A DNA stretch of 64,000 nucleotides, taken from assembly GCF_023065955.2 (NCBI RefSeq), contig NW_026622841.1, positions 15,448,501 to 15,512,500 of the forward strand, given 5' to 3'. Position 1 is the first letter of the stretch, and every line of letters starts with the position of its first letter. The stretch comes from Ursus arctos (lineage: Eukaryota > Chordata > Mammalia > Carnivora > Ursidae). A program made the position numbers and the translations under genes. Under the pieces are notes generated by a model. The model was not told the origin of the DNA and made no database searches. It was given only the letters and a program-made list of their open reading frames with translations. Shown piece by piece: positions 49,841 through 59,137 of the stretch.

Positions 49841-50410
49841 CGTTCTCTAAAATATCTAGTCCTCATACCTGAAGACTGTGCATCGTGCCAAAGTTTCCCG
49901 TGCTACTCCTCGTATGAAAGATGAGTAGCAAGGATACTTTTAGCAAAACTCATTAACACCAACTTCTGGCTACGCAGACAGGCAGAGGGACAGGAGTTCC
50001 TCTTCCAGAGACCCTCAAATCAAATCATGCAGATTGCCCCCCACCCCCTTTATGGAGCCTACTCCTGTGATGCCCTGGGGGCAGCCCTTCATCCCCTTCC
50101 CTGGCAGTCCCCTCTCATGTGGTCGCCTTCCTCCCATAGCCCCTCCTCTCCCTCACGCCCCTGTCTGAGCGAGGCGATTACACTCCGCGGGTTTCAGGCT
50201 GATGATGCGATTAGTTCGACACCACCAACTAGGAGTATCTGGTGAGTTCTCACCCTCTAACAGGAAAGCCACTCCTGCACATGACCGGCTTCAGATGAAG
50301 CAATACATCTGCTCAGGGCTGGGGCAGAGGAAGGGAGAAGTGTGAGGCCATTGTCAAGGAAACCGCCCAGAAGCTCCTCTTCGCCCGGCAGAGGGCTCCC
50401 CCGCCCCCAG

Positions 50411-50450
50411 CAGCCCAGGACGGGGGCGAGCAGCCCAGGACGGGGGCGCG
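50411..50450. repeat. Two-copy 20-bp tandem repeat
   Basis: CAGCCCAGGACGGGGGCGAG followed at once by the same unit with one change near its end. Confidence 0.95.
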
Positions 50451-50777
50451 CTGCACCTCTAAGGAGATCGCGGATCTCTGCGGGCTCCTTTCAATAAACC
50501 ACTCCCCAGGCACTAAGTTTCTCAAGACCTCCCGCAGGCATGGATTTCTTCTTTTTCACTATTTCCTCTCCCGATGAAAATGGTAAGTCCCTTGACAGCA
50601 GAAATCATGCTAAATGTCCCTGTATGTCCCACTCGGGGGACAAAACTGTGACTGAGGGGGTGGTGGTCAGAAGGGGCCTGCTGAAGGAAACCGGTAAAAC
50701 AATTTTGGTTTCATAATGAACACTGGGCCGCCGACGTGATGACAAAGAGGAAGACGTAGAAAAGAATGGTAATAATT

Positions 50778-50783
50778 TTTAAT
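50778..50783 (-). terminator. Candidate distal poly(A) signal ATTAAA for PMAIP1
   Basis: The plus strand reads TTTAAT. On the minus strand, T/C-rich sequence (CTTCCTCTTTG) follows 25-40 nt downstream, as expected for a downstream element. It is inferred by position only. Confidence 0.4.
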
Positions 50784-51238
50784 AGTTTACAGCTACAGTA
50801 TTCAAGTTTTGTATGTATAAATACAGTTACAGAACATAAATATCCAAATGGCAAGCTATCTGCCTCTGGACAGACAAAAAACACTAAATAATACTTGAGA
50901 AGAAAACAGATGCTGAGGTAAAGTTTCATCTAAAGTGACCACAGCCAGAGCGTTCTTACTATAAAGTCCAAGTGGTTATGAAAGCCTTGTCTCATAACCT
51001 AAAAATGTAGCTTTAACTAATAGACATCTTCAAACTAAACAAAAAATATTTTAATCATAAATAGGTAAAATAAATAAGAGTCTTCTTGCTGAAATTCAAT
51101 CATGACATTATTTCTTTTTTTTATATATCTGGGGACTTCATTGGTAGCCTGGGCTTTCGACAATAAAAAAGTGAAATTCATGAAACCTTTCTTAGAATCT
51201 ACATATAATTCTAATGCAAATTACACATATGTGGCATT

Positions 51239-51244
51239 TTTATT
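51239..51244 (-). terminator. Candidate proximal poly(A) signal AATAAA for PMAIP1
   Basis: The complement of AATAAA lies about 1.0 kb downstream of the stop codon. It could give a shorter 3' UTR isoform. No strong GU-rich element was identified. Confidence 0.3.
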
Positions 51245-52257
51245 CTGGATGAGCAATCCATTCCTTTTTTTTTTTTTAAGTATATCCCAACTATGTAAAA
51301 CATGCTTAATTTCTCTTAAAAGATCACGTCTTGGAAGACATACACTGACTAGCATGAGAAAGGGCATTTTACAGATTTCAGAAACGTCTTTAGAAACAAA
51401 TTCATCTTCTTATCAAGTTACTTTAGAATATTTGTTTTACTAAGTGTTAATTACAGCAGTAAAAATGTCTCAAACGAATTTTTCCCCCATTATTTCTCAT
51501 TCTACAAAATCCCCATGCTCTTTATGTTTTATAACATTTTACCTTCAAGAATCTTACTGGCACCAAGTAACACTTCTATCACATTGTTCGAAGTATAGAC
51601 TTTCCATTTAAGACTCACAGAAACATAATTTGAGGAAGGGTCATCTGAACAGAAGCGATACATTTTTAAGTCAAAAGAAACAAGCTTTCAAATCATTGTA
51701 TCTTTTGTAGTGACCTATGGGATCCACACCTTCTATGATATTCAGTGTCCTCAGAATGAAATCTTTACTTTGAACACGGTAATATATAAAGCAAGTATTA
51801 TACATCACTTTGGAGTTGTCATCCAAAACTAAAACCCAACACTGAACACATTCTTTCTTTGCCCCAGACCACAGTCTTTTCATTTGCCAACTCCGGTTAC
51901 AGTAGGCTGGACAGCAACCTTCTGCAAAATGACCAGAATAATTTTCAAAGTAAAAACAAAATGTATAAGTAATTAATTCCTTATTTTTCAAAGCTCTTCC
52001 ATTCTTGCTTTAAAATAAACAAAATGGTTTTATAATGCCCTCACAATCCAAAAAAAAAAAATGACTTCTGGGACAACTTCAAAAGAAATCCGTCTTTGAT
52101 GTATTCCATCTCGGCTTCCAAGGGCATCCAAAAAGCAAGGAGTTCTCCCTCCCAATCTTCTCCATTACAAGGCATTTCCTCTAATTGATGAAGTTTGCAG
52201 CTACTGGGGAATCTTCCATTTTAAAGGAAACTCCTCATTCGAAAGCTTCCAAAGCAG

Positions 52258-52364
52258 TCAGGTTCCTGAGCGGAAGAGTTTGGATATCAGATTCAGAAGT
52301 TTCTGCCGGAAATTCAGTTTGTCTCCAAATCTCCTGAGTTGAATGGCACACTCCACTTCGGGCT
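52258..52364 (-). other. PMAIP1: PMAIP1 coding exon 2 (coding part)
   Basis: The acceptor tract CTTTCCTTTTCAG ends at 52365 and the exon opens with AGCCCGAAG. It codes for residues 20-54, including the whole BH3 helix and the C-terminal targeting segment, and stops with TGA at 52260-52258. The frame is open throughout, with no sign of decay. Confidence 0.96.
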
Positions 52365-54761
52365 CTGAAAAGGAAAGCAAAACATTAAAATTACACTGAC
52401 ATTACCGACTGCAACCGGCAAGAATTAATGTGCCCATCCAAGGGACGAGCCGAGTTATTTATTCAGTGAAGCATTTATCTTAACTTTAGCTTTATGTACA
52501 CCCATTTTCTGAATGTGAGAAAGGTGACTTCGCACGTGCGTGCCCACACACACACACACCATACACTGACACATTGTGACTCGTAAACCAAAAAAAGAAT
52601 AGGTAAGAATAAAGACATTTACTCTAAAATCTTTTTTTAAAAAAAGCACACTGCATGAGGTAAATGTTATCTTTCTTTCGATATGGACATTTCTGTCATA
52701 CGCCAGAGAGTTAGAGAGCCTTGGCCAGCCTCTTCTCGCTCACTGAAGGTTGGTTAGGGGAACAGAAGTCAAATTCCAAAGTCTTGTATATTGTCTTCAA
52801 GTAGGATTTATTTTTTAAATGGCAGTAATTCCCAGCTCCAATTAAGCCTTCATTAATAGACAAATCTAAATGCATTCTTTTTTTTTCCCTCTTATTTTAA
52901 AGGACTTTTTTTTATTTGACGGAGTAAGAGAGCACAAGCAGGGGGTGCAGCAGAGGGAGAGGGAGAAGCAGGCTCCCCACTGAGCAGGGAGCCCCATGTG
53001 GAACCCGATGCGGGGCTGTCCTGGGATCCTGACCTGAGCTGAAGGCAGAAGCTTAACCAACTGAGCCACCCATTCTTACTCTCATTGAAAAACTCTTTGA
53101 AATTTTCTTGTAAGACTCATAAAATCTCATATCAAAAATAAGTCTATATTCTCTAAAACAACTTAGAAATTTACATTTTACTTTAAACCAAATTCTTCTT
53201 ATAAACCTAATCTGTGCCTTTATGAGTGAAGCAGAAAATATGTTTAATTCACAAGTTTACTGTTTTTTAGAAGTGAGATATCATCATTAAATGAATATTA
53301 ATTTAAGAAAAAGGATTATAGAAGGGTTTTAAGAGAAAAAATTATCTCTTTCACCAAAAGATGGGGCAGAAACTGGCTGCTAGTTGTTTCCTTAATCTTT
53401 CTGTTAATTACAGTTCTATAAATGTAGTAATAAAAAAATTGAAACTGTGCGATGAGGGATGTTAACTAAAGCTATTTGGCATCACTTCACAATATATTCA
53501 TAAACCAAATCATCATTTGATATATACATATATCGAACAAAGCTGATACAATGTCATATGTCACTTACATCTCAATAAAAAGATGTATTACTATCGAATC
53601 GAGTTTAAGAGGGCCCTTTCTGCTGTCCCGTATTATTAGGAATGAAGTTAAATGGCAGAAAGGTTATGCTCGGGTTAGGCCTTCGGGAAACCGGAGAATT
53701 CTTGGACATCACAGAAGGTGGGCAAAGCTTTTGGCCTCCCAAGTAAGAGCCAGCGACAGCACCCTGGTGCCCACTTAGCCATGGCCAGGTTGGCAATGCC
53801 CCACTTCCTTTGCACGCGTCACGGGCTCTATAAATCGAAACTACTTTAAAAGGGGGCCATTACCGTCTGATGCAATGACGGATTTCGAGCCCAGAGCCTT
53901 GCTGCCCTCTTTGCTACAGCCCCTTAGCGGATGGCTGCCTCGTTCGGTAAGATTTATAAGGGAGAGGGCCGGTCTGAAAAGTTATTTGATGTTGCTTTAT
54001 GGAGGGAGGAGGAGAAGAGTGGATGGACTAAAAACAAACCACTGGAGACCAACTCCTGTTCTTCTCCTATCCCATCTCCGCAAGCAATAACGATTGTTAA
54101 AATGTCCCACTCAACAAAGAAGCACAATTTTATAGGCTCCTGACCGAAGTGGTCCTCGTAGGGCCTCCGTAACGCTCCATCAGTCCTCTGTGGAAGGGCC
54201 GCGATAGGATCAAGCATTATGGACCGCTTTGTTTTTGGGGGGGGGGGGCGAGAGTGGCAACACTCAGAGCAGGGCCCTCAATGGTCCCCGACTCCGGAGG
54301 AAGAGGGCTGCTCGCCAGGCAGCTCCCGGAGCCTCTCCTGTCCCCACCTGCCGTGACAATGACTTTCTCCTCGTGACTGCAGCCTGCACTTGCACTTTTT
54401 CTCCCCGTGGCCCCGGGGCAGGGCAAGCGGGGATGGAAAGCAAGCGAAGCGAAGAAGAGGCTTTCCGCCTCCGCTAAAATCCCAATCTGCATCCCAAATA
54501 GGGTTTCCTACCTCACCATCTCCACCGTCCTGTGTAAAACCCCCGAAGAACTTCCTGGAGGCGTCCCGCAAAGCACGTGCAAGGGCGCAGACCTGCCCGG
54601 GCTGAACCCGCCCGGACCGAGACCTCGACCCCGGCCCCTGCCCCAGCCCCCACCCCCGCCCCGGCCCCCTCTAAGATCTCCGCGGGCCCTAGCTGCTCCC
54701 TACCTGCCGGGGTCCGCGCAGGGCTCGCCTGCGCGCTCTTACGCGCTTTCTTCCCAGGCAT
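52258..54761 (-). CDS. PMAIP1: PMAIP1 (NOXA), BH3-only pro-apoptotic protein; two coding exons
   Basis: Spliced coding region: join of 54761-54704 and 52364-52258 on the minus strand, 58 + 107 = 165 nt, giving 54 residues and a TGA. In the family, NOXA acts at the outer mitochondrial membrane, where it binds MCL1 (and BCL2A1) through its BH3 helix and promotes MCL1 degradation and BAX/BAK activation. Seen here: N-terminus MPGKKARKSAQASPARTPA; one BH3 motif at residues 25-40 with Cys25, the core LRRFGD (Leu29 to Asp34) and then KLNFRQ; and the C-terminal mitochondrial-targeting stretch KLLNLISKLF (41-50). The Ser13-Pro14 site, a CDK5 target in human, is kept. There is a single BH3, as in human and unlike the two-BH3 mouse protein. 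Compared with the human protein as I recall it, Cys51 is Arg here. The ATG at 54761 is chosen because an A sits at -3 and the protein start matches the family; an upstream in-frame GTG is ignored. I am very sure of the identity. Confidence 0.97.
52899..53072 (-). mobile_element. Can-SINE in PMAIP1 intron 1
   Basis: AAAGGACTTTTTTTTATTTG to CAACTGAGCCACCCA. Reverse to the plus strand, so sense to PMAIP1. Head end truncated. Confidence 0.92.
54629..54669 (-). other. G-quadruplex-capable tract at the start of PMAIP1 intron 1
   Basis: Seven runs of 4-5 C on the plus strand (54629, 54635, 54641, 54647, 54653, 54659, 54665), separated by 1-2 nt. On the gene strand these are G-runs starting about 34 nt inside the intron. 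Confidence 0.7.
54704..54761 (-). other. PMAIP1: PMAIP1 coding exon 1 (coding part)
   Basis: The ATG is at 54761-54759. The exon ends with CCGGCAG at 54704, followed by the donor GTAGGG. It codes for residues 1-19 plus the first base of codon 20, a phase-1 junction as in the human gene. The exon lies in the CpG island. Confidence 0.95.
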
Positions 54762-54960
54762 CTTCCCAGCCACCGGGAGCTGTGCTGCAGAACCCCGGGG
54801 ACCTTAGGCCCCCCAACCCGAGCCCCTTGGGGCAGGAGAAGGCGAGCTGCTCGGGGGGCGAAGACGGGAGGGAATGCGCGGGAACGGGCGGGCACGACCG
54901 GACTGGAGAGCGAACTGCTCCCGGGCCGGGCACCTCTCGGGTCTAGGCGATTCTCGCGCC
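54762..54960 (-). other. PMAIP1: PMAIP1 5' UTR (start inferred)
   Basis: GC-rich leader between the ATG and an inferred start site near 54950, placed from the roughly 0.2-kb human leader. No TATA box is visible and initiation is probably CpG-island type. The exact start cannot be seen in the sequence. Confidence 0.45.
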
Positions 54961-54980
54961 AGCGCTCTCCTCTTATGTCA

Positions 54981-54991
54981 GGGGACTTTCC
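54981..54991 (+). promoter_or_regulatory. NF-kappaB consensus site in PMAIP1 promoter
   Basis: GGGGACTTTCC is a full kappaB consensus, 220-230 nt upstream of the ATG and probably just upstream of the transcription start. Occupancy is not shown. Confidence 0.5.
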
Positions 54992-55000
54992 CAAGAACCG

Positions 55001-55008
55001 TGACGTAG
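55001..55008 (-). promoter_or_regulatory. CRE/ATF-like site in PMAIP1 promoter
   Basis: TGACGTAG (CTACGTCA on the gene strand) keeps the TGACGT core. NOXA is known to be induced by ATF4/ATF3/CREB through a proximal CRE. The site lies 10 nt from the kappaB site. Confidence 0.55.
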
Positions 55009-55064
55009 AGAAACTTGACTCTGCGCCCGCCCTTGACCCCGCCCCCGAGGGCCGCCGCCGTGGG

Positions 55065-55084
55065 GGACCTGCCCCGACTTGCTC
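55065..55084 (-). promoter_or_regulatory. Candidate p53 response element of PMAIP1
   Basis: Two adjacent decamers with no spacer, GGACCTGCCC and CGACTTGCTC on the plus strand. Each matches RRRCWWGYYY at 9 of 10 positions, and both have the essential C and G. The site lies 304-323 nt upstream of the ATG. Human NOXA is known to have a p53 element in the proximal promoter; orthology is inferred. Confidence 0.7.
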
Positions 55085-55524
55085 GCGCTCCGCGGCGGCG
55101 CCGACCCGCGGCAGGGGGCGCAGAGCGATCGGCGCGGCGACCCTGCCCCGCCTCGCACTTACTCCCTTCGCGAACCGGGGCCGGGTGGAGGGGGTCCGGG
55201 CTGAGAACCCGCCCCCGCCCCGCATCGAGTCAGCTGCAGTTGTGGCGGAGCTGAGAAGTCGCGAGAGGGGAAAGTTCTAGCGGGAAGGCGGCGGGTGGGG
55301 TGGCCAGGCGCTTGGTCCTTATCGTAAACCGGCAATTAGAGACTCTAACTAAGCAGACCCCTGAACGAGATCGGAAAAGGGAAGCTCGAACTCGGAGGGC
55401 ATGGGTGGTTGCGGGGAAGTGAGATGAAAACTTTCAGAACAGTGGAGAGGATGCCAGAAGCAAGTGACAAACGTACCAAATTGAAACGCGAGCAAGCAAA
55501 CACTGGTTTGATTTGGAAGGTGGG

Positions 55525-55580
55525 GTGTGTGCGTGCGCGTGTGTGCGTGTGCGTGTGTGCATGTGTGTGTGTGTGTGTGT
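55525..55580. repeat. (GT)n with GC interruptions
   Basis: GTGTGTGCGTGCGCGTGTGT and further alternating purine-pyrimidine sequence, about 760 bp upstream of the PMAIP1 start codon. Confidence 0.95.
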
Positions 55581-55829
55581 AGAGGCGGGGGTGAGGGGTT
55601 AGTTTTCCACCCCAGCCACGACTGTGTGGGGCATCTTCCCTCTGGAAAAGTCGGTATCACTCCACCTGGATGCAGCTGAGTGACATATAAAGCATAAGTC
55701 ATCATATGGGACACCTTCAAATGCTTTTGTGGGAGGAGAAATGAGGTGTCTGGGAATATGAACTTATTTACACGATGTTTGGCTGGTCCTTGAATAATTC
55801 CATTATTATAAAGAAGAGTAGTAATTTGG

Positions 55830-56065
55830 ACTAGTTAGCACGTATTGAGGGCCGCTTCGTGAGAAGGGCTTGGGCAGGCATTTTCTCATTCTGTCCTCAG
55901 AACAACGCTGCGAAGCTGCCACTCTTACCATAAAGGCCAGTTTGCAGGCGTGAAAACTGGTTTATTGAGATCAAGGGGATTCTGGAGCGCGCGTTGGCAG
56001 AGTCGTGCCAGGATCTGAACCTAGTCAGGCCCCCTACGGAGCAGCAGCTCTAACCCACCGTGGCG
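55830..56065 (-). mobile_element. MIR
   Basis: TAGCACGTATTGAGGGCC, TTCTCATTCTGTCCTCAGAA, GGATCTGAACCTAGTCAGGC. Confidence 0.6.
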
Positions 56066-56579
56066 TTCCCAGTAATCACATTTTTTTGGGAAAATGAATG
56101 TTCTTAATTATCTGCAGTATTCAATGAAGAAGTTGCAAATTGGCTACTTAGAACTGCGCGGTTCTCGGGAGTGTTCTGTTTGCCTCACGGTATTGATTTG
56201 CAAAATGTCGTGTGAAAATTTGAATTGGTTACCAACATTTAAAAATTGAAAGATGACTTTAAAAGCTCCGATCTCTGGCGTTCTTTGTAAAACGTGAAGC
56301 TCTGAAAACCCGGGATCCGTTTTCCAAACGGGCAGAGCAGGCTAGAAGCGTGGGGGCTGCCTCTCCCCCTCAGACTTGGGGCGGGAGCTCCCCGCGGCCA
56401 CGGTCCCTGCTGTCGCTTTTCTCATTAACATATTGTGCCCCCAGTAGGCATTTGAGCTTGTTGATTTTCCTGAAATCATTCATTCAACACAAACCTGCAA
56501 GTATTTTATGGCGGGCCCTGCAGAAGTATAGAGGACGCTATAATCATGGAACAAAACTACTCCTGAAGTTAAACAACTT

Positions 56580-56779
56580 CGTTTATTTTTTTAAGATTTT
56601 CTTTATTTATTTGAAAGAGAGAGAAAGAGCAGGAGTGAGAGGGGAGGTGCCTAGGGAGAGGGAGAAGCAGACTCCCCCCTGGGCAGAGATCCCAACCAGG
56701 GGCTCATCCCAGGACCCCGAGATCATGACCTGGGCCGAAGGCAGTAGACGCTTAACCAACTAAACCACCCAGGCGCCCC
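56580..56779 (-). mobile_element. Can-SINE, full length
   Basis: TTAAGATTTTCTTTATTTAT to AAACCACCCAGGCGCCCC region. Target duplication TAAACAACTT at 56570-56579 and 56780-56789. Confidence 0.95.
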
Positions 56780-57498
56780 TAAACAACTTAGTTGTGAGTG
56801 TGGTAAATACACAGGGTTAAGAGCGGACAGAATTCAGGAGCTCTCACCTGACACGGAAACACAGCAGAGGATGCTGTCTCCTAATTTTTTTTCTCGAACA
56901 CTGTCTGAAGGGCACTGGGGCCCTCTCAGGGCTCATTTTGACTGACTGAAGAGTGAAGGGACACCATTAACTTTTTGACTGGATAAATTAGTAAACTTCT
57001 GACCAAATCATGCACCCTGAAATGCAGATACACTCAACAAAAGCAAAGCAAATCCTACTGTTGTTTACCTACAAAGGGTGTGCCAGTCCTGTCCTCGAAC
57101 ATTATCATTATAAAAGGTTGTTAGCCACGTGACCCATACTAGCTACAAACCTGAGGCCTGTGGTGCCTTTTAGGGAATTGCAAATTCAACTTGCTGGAAG
57201 GAGAAGGGGGAGAGAAGTTGGGGAGATGGGCTTCAGAGGCGGGTCAAATCAGCAATTTATGGAGGACGGTTTAAGATTGTGGATTTGAGATGGTCCGTAA
57301 ATTCTCAGATTTAACATTCTATTAAAGGAATTAGAAGCTAAGTATGTAAAGTCTCTCTTACCTCTATACTTCTCTGAAAAAGTGACGTATCATTTACTGA
57401 GAACTTGCGAGAAATATAAACATATCAGGATATTTTGATCACTGGGACTCACAATACAAAGATTTATCATGAAGCGTTAGAATCCCCTGTTACCTGTC

Positions 57499-57572
57499 AG
57501 AAAGAAAGAAAGAAGAGGGGGAAGAGAAGGGAGGAGGAAAGGGAAGGGGAGAGGAGGGAAAAAGAACTGGGA
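57499..57572. repeat. Polypurine (GA-rich) tract
   Basis: About 70 nt almost purely of A and G, with G-runs of 3-5. Confidence 0.85.
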
Positions 57573-58054
57573 GGACAATTTTTAAAACTATTAGCAGGTA
57601 TCAGTTTTCATGGACCAAGTTCAAAAATAACAGTGCAAATCTGACCATGCCTGTGTTGTCATTCGAGTGTTTTTAAAAATTACTAAAAAGAAACCAAAAC
57701 AAAAAACCCCAAAACAGAACAGAAAACATGATTAGTAATAGAATAGTCATTCACATATGTCGTGCAGAGAATAGGATTTGACAGGAAAACAAAGAATATG
57801 AGAGATGTGTAAGGGGAATTGAAAGGGAACTGTGACAAAATACATAGGCTGGAGAGCTGAGTCTGTTTATTCCGATAAAAGGAGACTTTTTTGTTTTGTT
57901 TTCTTTTGTTTTTCCTGTAAGACATGCTTGTTAACAGGAAATCAGCCTCATGCATTAAATCAGCTAAATCTCTCTTTAAACAGCCACTGTGCTGGGTTCT
58001 GGGGACACAGTGCTCCCTGCCCCCATGGAGATGATATGGAAGAGACCAATACCT

Positions 58055-58160
58055 CACAAATTCAATGCACATAAGAATCACTTGAAGAAAAAAAAAAGAA
58101 TCACTTGAGTATCTTGTTAAAATGCACATCTAATTGTGAAGACCTAGCTGGGCTTGGAGG
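58055..58160 (+). mobile_element. MER5-like remnant with a poly(A) interruption
   Basis: CACATAAGAATCACTTGA and TTGTTAAAATGCACATC are MER5-like. The centre has a duplicated AAGAATCACTTGA. Confidence 0.4.
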
Positions 58161-58774
58161 TCCTGTATCTTATAAACTCTGGGGAGGCTGACGCGTCTGT
58201 CCCTGGGACCTCACCTTGAGTAGCAAGGCTAGAGGGTGATACAGCGAACTACACAGGCCGAGATGTGCATCAGGGAAATTATGGAGGACTGTGGGACAGC
58301 CTGGGAGGGCAATGAAGCAAGAAAGGCCACTTACGTAGACACTGAGGCATAAATAGGATTGGCCAAGCAATGAGGCCAAAGGAAAGAGGTATGTTCCAGG
58401 CAGAGATGGAACACCAGGCAGTGTGAGGAGAAGTGGTGAGAGGTGAGTGGAGAGGGAACTGAGGAGTTTGAGTATTGTTTGGGGGGCTACGGGGGAACCA
58501 CGGAAGGTTTTAAGCATGTGGGTGATAGGATCAGATCCTAGAAAGTTCACTCTGGCTGCAGTGTGACTAGATTAGCTGAGCTGAGAGTGGAGATGGTGTG
58601 ACTCGTGAAGACATATAGTATGGTCATTCTCATGCAAGATGGTAGGGTCAGCAAGGACAGTCACCGTCTGAACCTCTATCTTATTAAAATTCCCACATTT
58701 CCTGACTAGGATAGGACCACATCCTGTTAGAGCAATACTTGATATGTTTCAGCATAAATACAATTTTCTCCTAT

Positions 58775-58839
58775 ATTAGTTTCCTAAGGCTTCCACAACA
58801 GAGTCCCACAAAATGAGTGATTTAAAACAATAGGAGGAT
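58775..58839 (-). mobile_element. Fragment of MaLR-like repeat
   Basis: TATTAGTTTCCTAAGGCTTC and TGAGTGATTTAAAACAATAG match the opening of the reverse copies at 22108 and 32908. It is cut off by the SINE at 58840. Confidence 0.6.
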
Positions 58840-58931
58840 GGGGCGCCTGGCCGGCTCAGTGGATGGAGCATACAACTCTTGATCTCAGGGTTGTAGGGTG
58901 GAGCCCCAAATTGGATGGAAAGCCACTTAAG
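58840..58931 (+). mobile_element. Short Can-SINE
   Basis: GGGGCGCCTGGCCGGCTCAG to GGAAAGCCACTTAAGAAA. Confidence 0.9.
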
Positions 58932-58944
58932 AAATGATACCTGA

Positions 58945-59137
58945 GGGGCGCCTGGGTGGCTCAGTCGTTAAGCCTCTACCTTCCGCTCAGGTCATGATCC
59001 CAGGGTCCTGGGATAGAGCCCAGCATCCCTGCTCAGCGGGAAGCCTGCTTCTCCCTCTCCCACTTCCCCTGCTTGTGTTCCCTCTCTCGCTGTGTCTCTC
59101 TCTGTCAAATAAATAAAATCTTTTTAAAAAAAAGAAA
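58945..59137 (+). mobile_element. Can-SINE, full length, recent
   Basis: Perfect 16-bp target duplication AAGAAATGATACCTGA at 58929-58944 and 59138-59153. It landed at the tail of the short SINE before it. Confidence 0.97.

Larger units (their letters stand above)
49060..50750. other. Intergenic, 3' of PMAIP1
   Basis: One SINE (49655). 49980-50560 is GC-richer with the 20-bp tandem repeat. No gene seen. Confidence 0.5.
50750..52257 (-). other. PMAIP1: PMAIP1 3' UTR (end inferred)
   Basis: Non-coding sequence downstream of the TGA is free of SINEs. In sense orientation it begins CTGCTTTGGAAGC. Two poly(A) signals are plausible: AATAAA (complement at 51239-51244) and ATTAAA (complement at 50778-50783). 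The second would give a 3' UTR of about 1.5 kb, in line with the roughly 1.8-kb human mRNA. Open frames of 106 codons (minus, 51671-51991) and 113 codons (plus, 51102-51443) inside it show no recognisable domain and are treated as chance. Confidence 0.6.
52365..54703 (-). other. PMAIP1: PMAIP1 intron 1
   Basis: A GT-AG intron of 2339 bp. It contains one reverse-oriented Can-SINE near 52899-53072, a G-tract cluster near the donor (54629-54669 on the plus strand as C-runs) and a run of 12 or more G at about 54236-54248. Otherwise it is unassigned, AT-rich in the distal two thirds. Human PMAIP1 has alternatively spliced internal exons; I could not place an equivalent here. Confidence 0.9.
54400..55300. 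promoter_or_regulatory. CpG island / PMAIP1 promoter
   Basis: Dense CpG and GC boxes (CCCGCCCC, CCGCCCCC) against an AT-rich background. The island covers exon 1 and about 500 bp upstream. Long open frames on both strands here (for example 54407-54946 plus and 54689-55225 minus) are the usual by-product of GC-rich sequence. Confidence 0.85.
55301..58054. other. Intergenic, 5' of PMAIP1
   Basis: Apart from (GT)n, one MIR, one SINE and the polypurine tract, nothing is recognised. Distal regulatory sequence is possible but not shown. Confidence 0.5.

Noticed and set aside
51671..51991. 106-codon minus-strand open frame downstream of PMAIP1 exon 2
   Set aside because: It lies inside the expected 3' UTR after the stop codon, with no splice acceptor leading into it that I trust and no recognised domain.
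54762..54773. Upstream in-frame GTG as an alternative PMAIP1 start
   Set aside because: The family begins at the ATG at 54761, which has A at -3. Nothing favours a GTG start.
54407..54946. 179-codon plus-strand open frame across PMAIP1 exon 1
   Set aside because: It runs antisense to a certain gene in a CpG island, and its Pro/Ala/Arg-rich repeats simply translate the C-runs. No domain or homologue is recognised.
54689..55225. 178-codon minus-strand open frame in the PMAIP1 promoter
   Set aside because: It overlaps the true exon 1 in a different frame, and its composition is that of GC-rich DNA.
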